NCBI RefSeq assembly: GCF_000372725.1
Contig: NW_005200600.1
Span: forward strand, 372,420 to 436,419
Source: Emiliania huxleyi CCMP1516
Taxonomy: Eukaryota; Haptophyta; Isochrysidales; Noelaerhabdaceae
Direction: 5' to 3'
Length of the DNA: 64,000 bases
The stretch's first letter is position 1; each line of letters opens with the position of its first letter. Below the pieces are notes generated by a model. The model searched no databases, was not told where the DNA came from, and saw only the letters and a list, made by a program, of their open reading frames with translations. The translations under genes were made by a program, and so were the position numbers. Shown piece by piece: positions 21,048-29,734 of this stretch.

Positions 21048-23598
21048 GCCGTAGCTTGGCGAGCTGCTGGCTGCCCGTCCCCGCGGCAGCAGCGGCGGCG
21101 ATAACAAGTCTCCGGCGACAGCGCGGCTGATGGCGCATGATGCTGCTGGCGCGACAGCACTGATGCTTGCGGCCGCACGGCCTTGTGCGGCATGTGTCTC
21201 CGCTCTCCTCGAGGTGTGCGCTTAGCACACGGTCCAACGTCTCTGCACGGGGATTGATGCCTGCCCAGCAAGCTTTTGCTCCCCCGTCTGCGCTCGCAGC
21301 TGTCACAGGCCAAACCCAAATCCACCCGCTCCGCATCGCCCACGGCCACACCAGGCGGGCGCTGCTGTGGCCGCTTGCGACGAGGACGGACGCTGCGCGC
21401 TGCTGTACGCCCTGCTGCCGGGGGCACCGCCCGTGCCCGCTGTTGCGGGCAAGCACCATCGCCGGCCATCTCGCGCCGCACGGCGGCCGGAGGCCCTCTC
21501 GACGAACAGGGCGGCGCTGGAGGCGACGGAGGAGCGGGCAACGGTCGTGGCGCTTCTTGTTGCGGCCGACTCCAATCTTAAGGCGCGCCGCACGCAGCTA
21601 CCCCCCTTCCCCTGACTGGAGGCGCGTGCATCGGGACTCCGCTCGCCTGGCCGCAGGAACCCCCCGTCGCTAGCAGTGCTGAGAACCCCACCGCCGAGCC
21701 GGCCTCCACCTATGCCGTGGGCAGCGGCGAGGTGGGGCCGCCGCTCACAAAGGCGCCCACCGGTCTATCCTCGGCGGCGTTCCTCGCCCTCGCGTGCGAC
21801 GTGGACGGGCGGTGCGGGCTGGAGGTGGCGTCGGGCATCGCGGCGGCGGCTGCCGGCGATGCCAAGGCGTACGAGGAAATTGAGAGGAGCTTCGCTGCAA
21901 TCGGCGGTGTGGTCCGGCTGGGCAGCTTGGCACTCTCAGCCGCGTGCGCAAGAGACGACGCCCCCGCCGCGACGCACCTCCTCGCCGCCGGTGCCACTGC
22001 CTCGGGCGGAGGCGATGTGGCTCTGCCTGCGTCACTCGTCTCACGTGCCAATGCCGCACGGGTCCCGCTTGGCGCGCCGCTCGCCGCTGCCGCGCTCGCG
22101 GGGTCGCTGCAGCTCGTCGAGCTGCTACTTTCCAAGGGGGCTCCAGCGGGACCGTCCACGAGCTCCCGCGGGAAAGGCAGCGGAGCGTCGCCTTCTGAGG
22201 AAATCCCTCTGGCTCCACTCAGCGCAGCGGCCGCGGCGGGTTCGGTCACGTGCGCACGTGCGCTGCTCTCCGCTGGGGCTAGCGTCGATGCCGGGGCCGG
22301 CGAGGATGGCGCGTCGAGACAAGCCTCCACTTTTCCCACCCACGTCTAACCATTCCCCAGCCCTCTGAACCTGCACATTAGGCGGCGCCGCGCCGATCCA
22401 TTGGGCCGCAGACTCTGGCGACGCCGAGACGATCAACGCGCTGCTCTCGGCCGGCGCCGACCCTGAGATGCGGGACGGCGCGGGCCGCTCCGCGCTCCGC
22501 CGTGCCGCCATCGCCGGCCAGGCCGGGGCACTGCCGATGCTTCTGCCGGCGACGCGGGCGGCGCTCGATGCGGAGCTGGACGGCGCGCTCGCCGACGGGG
22601 ATCTAGGCGCGGCGGCGCTGCTTGCCGACGTTTCGGGCACGCCGTCGCTGCTGTGGCGGGTCATCGACCAGCAAGTGAGCTCCCTCCGTCGTGCATTGAC
22701 CAACGCACCTCCTCCTGTACTGCGTGTCCGTTCGTTCACCTCCGCGCGTTGTGCTGCCATGACCCCCCCCACCACCCCACCACCCCACCACACCCCTCCA
22801 CTCACCCTCCGACCGCCCTTCTCTGCCGCAGGGCGTCGACTCCGAGCTCCTCACCGCTCTGATTGCCGCGACGCCCCGCGCCGCCGTCAAGCGACACGCC
22901 GTGCACCAGTCGGACGCGCGCCGCACGGTGAGAAGACGAAGGGATTCGGTGCTCGCTGTAACTCCGCCTCACTACACGCCTGCACCCTGCAAACAGGTGA
23001 TGCACGAGGCCGTCGACTCCGGATCGCACGCCACGGCATGCGCATTGTGTGCCGCACTGCCCGAGGAGCTGCTGCTGCAAAAGAGCGGCGACGACCTGAC
23101 GCCGATCGGGCTGGCGATCGCCACGAAGGGAGACCGGGTTTCTTTGGTGAGCCGCTGTTTACCGTCCTGCTTTCAACCAGGCGATCGCCAACAGGGCGGA
23201 GCTGCTCGCCGAGGCGCTTGAGCGAGCCACCATCGCCCGGCTGGGCTTGGTTCTCGAGCTGCTGCACTCGGCCGACCCCAAGGCGGACGAGCGCGCCGCA
23301 GAGACGGCCGAGGCGGCGCGCACGGTTTGGCCGACTCTTGAGGCGGGAGGGCCACACAACTCACCATCGACAAGGCTGGCCCTCACCCGGCATTTGTCTC
23401 ACGTTGCCATAATAGGTGAGGACCTCACAGTCATCCGGTCCGGTCGAGCCCACCCACCAGCTCGCCGCCGTGTGCGTTGAGCGGTGGGGCGGGTCGCGCC
23501 GCTCTTGCGTGTTGGCGGCGGCGGCGCAAGGGGCGCCCCTGCCCTCCGCCCGGGAGATCCTCACGGCGATGCGGTGCAAGATGGAGGGCGGAACGTGA
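19435..23598 (+). CDS. Large multi-exon ankyrin-repeat protein
   Basis: Twelve exons fit: 19435-19620, 19739-19863, 19958-20063, 20297-20890, 21055-21213, 21355-21582, 21657-22308, 22382-22674, 22832-22927, 22997-23146, 23181-23342 and 23431-23598, giving about 972 residues. Introns 6, 7 and probably 11 need GC donors; the rest are GT-AG. Degenerate ankyrin units run along the protein, for example DTPLHIASEWASAPILRRAL, GRCALMLAAAYGHSSS, PIHWAADSGDAETINALLSA and LAPLSAAAAAGSVTCARALL. The repeats are spaced irregularly and many are imperfect, unlike the uniform array at 55-57 kb. There is no signal peptide or catalytic domain. The start is the first ATG past the transposon-like element, about 80 bp from its right TIR, so the promoter may lie within that element. 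The last junction is the least certain. Confidence 0.75.
20993..21044 (+). repeat. (CT)n microsatellite in an intron
   Basis: A pure CT run lies in the intron at 20891-21054 of the large ankyrin gene, just before the acceptor, where it doubles as the polypyrimidine tract. A C homopolymer precedes it. Confidence 0.95.
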
Positions 23599-23702
23599 GA
23601 TGTGGTCTCGAGCGATGCACGCTACCTGCACTCGTGCTCTTCCCTCTCGGCTCCCCGCTGTCGTCACTCGCCGCGCTTTGTGGGTACGGCAAATTCTTAT
23701 CG

Positions 23703-23905
23703 TCTTAGTGCCAGTGCGCGCCAGTGCCGTGCCTAGTGTTGGCCGTAGTAAATTCTTTGCAAGTGTCGTGAGAGGGTGCGCTTGGAGCACTCGGAGCACT
23801 TGGAGTGCAGTTAGTAACCTCACATCCAGGGCCGGGGAGCTAAGAAGCGCACCCAGCGGGCCGGATGATCGTAATTAGATGATCGGCATCGGGTTATTCT
23901 CTGGT
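23703..23905 (+). repeat. Dispersed repeat family B copy
   Basis: It contains the blocks GGAGCACTTGGAGTGCAGTT, CATCCAGGGCCGGGGAGCT and AAGCGCACCCAGCGGGCCGG in that order. The same ordered blocks occur at 62915-63005 (+) and inverted at 35410-35515; part also occurs at 62490-62550 inverted. It is preceded by a copy of the GTGCCAGT repeat. Confidence 0.8.
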
Positions 23906-24408
23906 AGGACGGGAACGAGATGATAGTAGGGAGTAGAAGAAAGCAAAGAGGGGCCCTGCGCACGCACGACTCCGCAGGAGAAGCCCCTCCCCAAGACAAA
24001 ACACAAGGGAGAGGTGGGTGGGTCACAGAAGACTGCGTGCGCGCTGTCGCGGGATGAATGTAGCTGAACAGTGGACAACGCGACACAGGGATTTGCTGCG
24101 ATAGCTACGGATTCTCTGGCGGGCTGCGAGCGGCGCTGAAAGCGCGATACAAGCTCTGCGCCCGCGGCGGGGCTGCGAGCCTTTTCACAGCGGATTTCAA
24201 AGGGTGTTTTTCGCTTCCGCGGCCTGGCGGAATAGGTAGGTAGAGCCGTAGGTACCCGGGTAGGTAGGCACGGAGCTGGCGGTTGGCGCCCGCATAGGTA
24301 GGGTAGGGCGCTCTTATTGTCGCGAGACAGTTTGGGCAATCCTGTTTTTTTCAGGCGAGGAGAGGCTCTCCTCGGAGAGGTCGTGAAGATTCACTTTCCC
24401 TTCCGCTT

Positions 24409-26499
24409 CTACTCCCTACTCCGTGCCGAGTGCGTCTCTCCCCACTCTCGAATCATTCGGCGGAGCATGTGATGATTGGCGAGGCAAGTGTGCTGGAGCT
24501 CCTCGCCCGTCATCGGGCTCGTCGACTTGGTCGCGAGCCAGCGCTCGATCGCCGACCGCTCGTAAGCATGCCCGTCCGCCGCCATCACCGGGTCGCTCAT
24601 GACCTCGGTCGTGATCGGGCAGATGAAGTCGGCCGGCGGCTCCTCCTCCTCCACCGAAGGCGGCCTCTCTGCAGCCAAAGAGGACGACGCTTGCTCGTCA
24701 GGCGCCCGCCTCTCCTCCCCCAGCCTCGCGCTCTCCTCGAGCGCCGCCGCCAACTCCGCCTCCTCCGCCGCCGCCAGCGCTGCCTCATCCTCGGGCTCCT
24801 GCGACGGGCCAGCGCCGCCTCCGCCACCCTTCCCCTTCTTCTTCTTCTTCTTCCCCTTCTTGCTCTCCTTGGCGCGCTCCCCCGCCTGCTTCTCCGCCTC
24901 CTCCTCCGCCAGCAGCTCCTGGGCGGCGCGGTCGGCGCGCTCACGCGCGGCACGCTTCGCTTCGTGCACGAGCGCGCGGCGCTTCGCCTCAGCATTCCGC
25001 GACGCCTCCGCCTCTGCCGCCGCTCTCACCGCCTCCCTCGCCGCTGCATGCTCCTCGATGACGCGCACGCACTCGGCGTGGCCCTTCAGCTTGGCCCACT
25101 GCAGCGCTGTCTTGCCGTTCTCAGAGCGCAGTGCCGTGTCCGCGCCCGCCCGCAGCAGGCGGAGCACGATGGCGGGGTAGCCTTCGATGGCGGCGCACAG
25201 CAGCGCGGTGCAGCCGCTGCTGCTCTGCAGGTTGATCTCCGCCCCGCGCTGCAGCAGCAGATCGACCACCCGCTCGTGGCCCTCCTGGGCGGCTAGCGCC
25301 AGCGCTGTGATGCCGCTCACACCGGCCGCCCAGCAAGTCGCGTTGACCTGCCCGCCGCTGTCGAGCCACGCCAGCAGCGCCGCCTCGTCGCCTTCGAGAG
25401 CTGCTTTCGCGGCCTCTTCGGGAAGGCTGCCCAGCGAGCTAGAAGAGGCCGCCGCGCTCCCTACCGCCGCCGCCTCGCCCGAGGAAGCGCCGCCCGCACC
25501 GCCCGCCGCCGCCTCGCGCTGGGCCGCAGTCACCTCCGCGACGTGCTGCCGGAAGGCCTGGACGCACGCGGCGTGGCCCTTCTCCCTGGCGAACTGCAGC
25601 GCTGTCTTGCCGTCCTCAGAGCGCAGCTTCGCCTCCGCGCCCGCCCGCAGCAGGCGGAGCACGATGGCGGGCTGGCCTTGCCCGGCGGCGACCATCAGCG
25701 CGTTCCAGCCGCTGCTGTTCTGCTTGTTGATTTCCGCGCCGCACTGCAACAGCAGCTCGACCACCCGCTCGTGGCCTTGGCTGGCGGCGAACATCAGCGC
25801 GGTGTAGCCTTTGCTGTTCTGCTTGTCTATCTCCGCGCCGCGCTGCAAGAGAATATCGACCACCCGCTCGTGGCGCTTGGCGGCGGCGACCATCAGCGCG
25901 GTATCGCCTTTGCAGGTCTGCTTGTTGATCTCCGCGCCGCGCTGTAGCAGCAACTCGACCACCCGCTCGTGGCCTTTGGCGGCGGCGATAATCAGCGCGG
26001 TGCGGCCGGTGTTGTTCTGCAGGTTGATCTCCGCGCCGCGCTGAAGCAGCCGCTCGACCGCCCGCTCGTTGCCATGCTGGGCGGCGTTCATCAGCGCGGT
26101 GCGGCCGGTGCTGTTCTGCTTGTCGATCTCCGCGCCGCGCTGCAGCAGCAGCTCGACCACCCGCTCGTGTCCGTGGCAAGCGGCGAGCATCAGCGCGGTG
26201 ACGCCGTCGCTGTTCTGCAGCTCGACCTCCGCACCGCGCCGCAGCAGCAACTCAACCACCCGCTCGTGGCTTTTGGCGGCGGCAAGCATCAGCGCGGTGA
26301 CGCCGCGCACATCGCCTACCCCGCAAGTCGCGTTGACCCGCCCGCCGCTCTCAAGCCACGCCAGCAGCACCGCTTCGTCGCCTTGCTCAGCCGCGGTCCC
26401 AACCACCTGGGAAAGTCTTCCCACATGGCCGGTCTCCGCGATGGCAACTCCGGCAACTCCCTTCTCTGGCAACTCCGGCGGCGAAGCGGCACGGGGCAT
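24409..26499 (-). CDS. Ankyrin-repeat U-box protein, probable E3 ubiquitin ligase
   Basis: This is an intronless ORF of 696 residues. Two ankyrin blocks each begin with the same cap (EGDEA-LLAWL-SGG-VNATC) and carry about eight and three repeats, such as GVTALMLAACHGHERVVELL and GCTALLCAAIEGYPAIVLRL. A charged, Lys/Glu-rich coiled-coil-like linker (about 480-610) follows. The C-terminus is a complete U-box: PPADFICPITTEVMSDPVMA, GHAYERSAIERWL, SPMTGEEL, LRRMIREW. U-box proteins pass ubiquitin from an E2 to a substrate; here the ankyrin part would select the substrate. No signal or membrane segment is seen, so a cytosolic or nuclear site is likely. Confidence 0.92.
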   Translation of the reverse strand: MPRAASPPELPEKGVAGVAIAETGHVGRLSQVVGTAAEQGDEAVLLAWLESGGRVNATCGVGDVRGVTALMLAAAKSHERVVELLLRRGAEVELQNSDGVTALMLAACHGHERVVELLLQRGAEIDKQNSTGRTALMNAAQHGNERAVERLLQRGAEINLQNNTGRTALIIAAAKGHERVVELLLQRGAEINKQTCKGDTALMVAAAKRHERVVDILLQRGAEIDKQNSKGYTALMFAASQGHERVVELLLQCGAEINKQNSSGWNALMVAAGQGQPAIVLRLLRAGAEAKLRSEDGKTALQFAREKGHAACVQAFRQHVAEVTAAQREAAAGGAGGASSGEAAAVGSAAASSSSLGSLPEEAAKAALEGDEAALLAWLDSGGQVNATCWAAGVSGITALALAAQEGHERVVDLLLQRGAEINLQSSSGCTALLCAAIEGYPAIVLRLLRAGADTALRSENGKTALQWAKLKGHAECVRVIEEHAAAREAVRAAAEAEASRNAEAKRRALVHEAKRAARERADRAAQELLAEEEAEKQAGERAKESKKGKKKKKKGKGGGGGAGPSQEPEDEAALAAAEEAELAAALEESARLGEERRAPDEQASSSLAAERPPSVEEEEPPADFICPITTEVMSDPVMAADGHAYERSAIERWLATKSTSPMTGEELQHTCLANHHMLRRMIREWGETHSARSRE

Positions 26500-26627
26500 C
26501 GAAGGTGTAGAGTGGATGGGGCGGGGCGCGCACTAAAGAATTTCACTGGGAGTCCTACTAAAAGAAATAAAACTCGAGGCGCCGGCCGCCAGACGCCTCG
26601 CGGTGGGTTCTTCACCGAGGGGCGGCC

Positions 26628-26789
26628 ATGCTCTCCGTCGAGCAGCCGGTTGCGGTGGGGGCGCACAAGGACGTCGAGATGTCGGACGCGCCCGCCGCCG
26701 CCGCCGCCGCGCCCGCCAAGGCGGCGCCCGACGTCTACGCGCGCATGAAGGCGCTGCAGCGGCAGCTCGAGTTTCTCGACATCCATTGA
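26628..26789 (+). pseudogene. Orphan N-terminus of 26S proteasome ATPase RPT3
   Basis: A 53-codon ORF runs from a good ATG to TGA. Its end (DVYARMKALQRQLEFLDI) closely matches the N-terminal coiled-coil start of RPT3/PSMC4, where plants have DLYSRLKSLQRQLEF followed by QEEYVKDEQ. After LDI the frame stops and no proteasome ATPase sequence (Walker A, Walker B) appears downstream before the next gene. It is therefore a 5' gene fragment, or a first exon whose remaining exons have been displaced. The spacer EMSDAPAAAAAAPAKAA is low complexity. It lies divergent to the ankyrin U-box gene, about 130 bp away. Confidence 0.6.
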
Positions 26790-26949
26790 TGTGGAAGTCG
26801 GCGCGGTTGCGCGTGTCGATGAGTGCACCCCCGCGCCGCGTACGGGGGCGAGAGGCGGCGTGCGAGGGCGTCGCGAGGACGGCGAGGACGAACAGACGGC
26901 GTGCAGCAAAGTTGGGGTGCTGGCCCTTGGGTGCCGGGGGCAGATAACA

Positions 26950-27480
26950 AAATGACGATACTCCTCCTTTTAACCCTTTTGCTTCATAAGGGTCCTGAGG
27001 ACCAAATCTCGATATATCTCCAGTCGTAGCGGTGGAACTTTAAAACGGCTCGGTAAATATTTAGCCATATATGAGAGGATTACGCCACAGTGTCGTTTGA
27101 GGGGTGTGTTGTGGTTCTTGCCCAAAAATGCGTGTGGTTTTTGCCCATGCACATTTTTTGCATTTTTTCATTATGTGCATATCGCACATATCATGGCATT
27201 TGAACGCATTCTAAGAATTTTGGCGCTTTGTGAGATATCGTGGGAATTTGTGATCAGTTGGTTGAGCCAGTGATTCCCGCATGGAGCTCATGAGCAGAGG
27301 CCTTAGGGACGATGTCGAAATGGGGTCGTCATAAGGCCATCTCAGTGGCTACACGGCCTGCCACGGCGTGTGTGCCACGACTCTGGACGACTCTGAACCG
27401 GCGCTTGATGCGGGCATAACTTGCGATCCCGACCTTGCGCGACGTGCCTATTAGTGCATTCTACCATCTACTCGCACATG
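26950..27480. other. AT-rich island without a gene, possible piggyBac-like end
   Basis: This stretch is visibly richer in A and T than everything around it and has short poly-T runs (GCACATTTTTTGCATTTTTT). TTAACCCTTTTGC near 26972 resembles the TTAA plus CCC start of piggyBac-type transposons, but no matching right end was found. No open frame with a recognisable product is present. It may be an inserted foreign or mobile segment. Confidence 0.35.
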
Positions 27481-27616
27481 GCAAGCATGGGCGACGCGTC
27501 AGGCCCCATGCCGGCCATCCAAGATATGCGTGCGCCAAGGGTTTGCAGCTACCTTAAGGCGTGGCCCGAGGAAATTCTTTTCGCGCGGCGCTGAGTGAGT
27601 TCTGTCTGCGCAAGTC

Positions 27617-28534
27617 ATGTGGCTGCTGGCTGTTGGAGCCTCCGCTCTCTTCACAGCACCCCGCGTACGCGTCCTCTCCCCGCCGCCCGTGCACGCGGCA
27701 CTGCGGTCGACGCATCCCACCGCACTTGCCCTGCCTCCGACCACGCTGCTCCCGGCGGGGCTGCTGCCAGCCGGGCTGCTGCCCGAGGCGGTGGCGCTCA
27801 ACACCGTGCTCTTCGGCGCGTTCGGCGCCAGCGGCGCATCCGAGCGCATGCTAACGCCGTCGGGCTTTGCCCACGCCTGGGCGCTCGGCGTCATCCTCTG
27901 GTCCACACTCGGCTGGCGCGGCTTCGTGGCGGGCGTGGCCTATCTGCTGTGTGGCTCCGCGGTGACAAAGGTGGGCCGCGCGAAGAAGGAGGCGCTCGGC
28001 ATCTCCGAGGGCCGCGGCGGCCGGCGCGGCCCCGAAAACGTGTGGGGATCGGCGGCGACCGCCGCCCTTTGCGCGCTCGCGTACCGGCGGGCGGTGCTCG
28101 GCCGGGCCGCGGTAGCGCTGTCGCCGCCGGCGCTGCTTGTTGGCGTGGTGGCGTCGCTCGCGACCAAGCTGGGCGATACCTTCGCCTCCGAGATAGGCAA
28201 GGCCTATGGCCGCACCACCTACCTCAGCACCACCTTCCGGCGCGTGCCCCCGGGCACCGAGGGGGCTGTCTCACTGGAGGGGACCCTCGCGGGCGTCGGT
28301 GGCTCGCTCATACTAGCCGGCTACGGGGTGGGGAGCGGCCTGATGCCGCCGGCGGCGGCGCTGCCGACGGTACTTGCCGCGTGGATCGCAAACAACGTCG
28401 AGTCGATCATCGGCGCGACGGCGCAGGGCAAACAGGGCCTCGGCTGGCTCACCAACGAGGTGGTCAACTTCATCAACACGCTCGTGGGCGCCGCAGCCGC
28501 CATCGGGCTGTGCCTCCTCACCGGGGCTGTCTGA
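27617..28534 (+). CDS. VTE6: Phytyl-phosphate kinase VTE6 (DUF92 family), plastid
   Basis: This is a single-exon ORF of 305 residues. The first about 18 residues are a signal-peptide-like core (MWLLAVGASALFTAPRV) followed by a Ser/Pro/Ala leader, fitting bipartite targeting to a secondary plastid. The mature part has several membrane helices and DUF92 signatures: KVGRAKKEALGISEGRGG, DTFASEIGKAYG, RRVPPGTEGAVSLEGTLAG, GWLTNEVVNFINTLVG. In plants VTE6 phosphorylates phytyl phosphate to phytyl diphosphate, linking chlorophyll breakdown to tocopherol and phylloquinone synthesis. Length and motif order match the family. Confidence 0.88.
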   Translation: MWLLAVGASALFTAPRVRVLSPPPVHAALRSTHPTALALPPTTLLPAGLLPAGLLPEAVALNTVLFGAFGASGASERMLTPSGFAHAWALGVILWSTLGWRGFVAGVAYLLCGSAVTKVGRAKKEALGISEGRGGRRGPENVWGSAATAALCALAYRRAVLGRAAVALSPPALLVGVVASLATKLGDTFASEIGKAYGRTTYLSTTFRRVPPGTEGAVSLEGTLAGVGGSLILAGYGVGSGLMPPAAALPTVLAAWIANNVESIIGATAQGKQGLGWLTNEVVNFINTLVGAAAAIGLCLLTGAV

Positions 28535-29156
28535 GCGTGCGCGCCGCCGCGCGCCCTCGACTGAGCGTCTCCTCATTCCTCAATCACATGGAGTTGGAGA
28601 TCGCAATGCCACTTGCAGAGACACACTCTATATCGGGGTTTCCTGCGATGCCGATAAGGAGTCACATATTGCTATTTTTATTTTCCACACGCGCTTCGCG
28701 TTCAGAGCTACTGTCAGGGAAACTCGAGCAACTATGCGGCGATCAGCGCTCACATGCGCTCTGGGAGCGCTCTGAGTCTGACCTCTGTCCCGCGCCGCCG
28801 GAGCGAGAGAGGATCATTCTGACGAGCCTGAGCGGTGTGTGGCGTCTCAAGCGCGCGCCTCGCTCGAGGCCACAACTACGTACGACGAGTCAGATACGAC
28901 TCCGGGCCCGGCTGTGCGTCCATCAAAACCACCGCCGCGACGACGGCGTACGCGCCGACGGCCCTCGGCCGACATAGGCGTCCTGTGCCGACGAGGAGAA
29001 GTCGCCGAGGTTGCGCGGGTCGACGAAGCGGCGGGCCTCGTCGGGGTCCATCCCCACGCGGCCGCCGCCCCCCGTCCCCGGCCGCGGCGCCTAGTTTCAC
29101 AAAACTTGTTGTTGAGAAGAAAATGCCTGCCATGGCGCTGCGCGCTAGTCTGTGAG
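28535..29156. other. Mostly non-coding; one exon-like fragment on the minus strand
   Basis: Past the VTE6 stop I see no full gene. On the minus strand 29068-28930 reads RVGMDPDEARRFVDPRNLG and then DFSSSAQDAYVG before a stop, which looks like a terminal exon or a gene remnant, not noise. No upstream exon could be attached to it. Confidence 0.35.
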
Positions 29157-29230
29157 AAATCCCTGTGTGGTGGCGGCGTGCCGTTCTCCCATCCCTCCCT
29201 TGGGTTGTGTGTTTTCTTTCTTTCTTTCTT
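29157..29230 (+). mobile_element. Short interspersed element R1, copy b, with 11-bp target duplication
   Basis: It has the same core as the copy at 15838 (AAATCCCTGTGTGGTGGCGG, then CTCCCATCCCTCCCTTGGGT) and ends in (CTTT)n. TAGTCTGTGAG flanks it at 29146-29156 and 29231-29241. The right-hand TAG after the pyrimidine tract makes a perfect 3' splice site in appearance. Confidence 0.85.
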
Positions 29231-29734
29231 TAGTCTGTGAGAGGTTGAGGTGTGAGCCCTGGAGGCCCTGGGGATGGGGGAGGGGGGGATGCCACGCTCC
29301 GTCAACGCCGTGTGAACCGTGCCGGGCCCCGGCCCGACTACGCGCCCGGAAGGTTCCGAGCAAGTTCTGGGGAGTAGCGAGGTGTGTGGCTTACCTCGGG
29401 CCGTGAAGAGCTGGGGAAGTGCGAGCTGGCGGTCCCCTCCCGGGCTCTCTCTCGGCTATGACAGTGGCGCGGACCGGTGCCGGTCGTCCTTGCGCAATGC
29501 TGGAGCTGGGTGCGACGGGCGGGCGGGCCAGGGTGCGGCGGCAGATCGGACACTGCGGGGTGGGCAAAACGCGCGGCCAATGCAAATTGCAATGTCGCGT
29601 CCTGAATCTCCGGTTGTCTTTGAACCTCGCACGAAACACGGCCTGTGGCTGGCCGTGACACCCCACAAGTTTCGATTATGGGGAGTGGGCACCGCCTGGA
29701 ATTGACCTCACCGTCAGGGAGAACGCCTTTTGAC

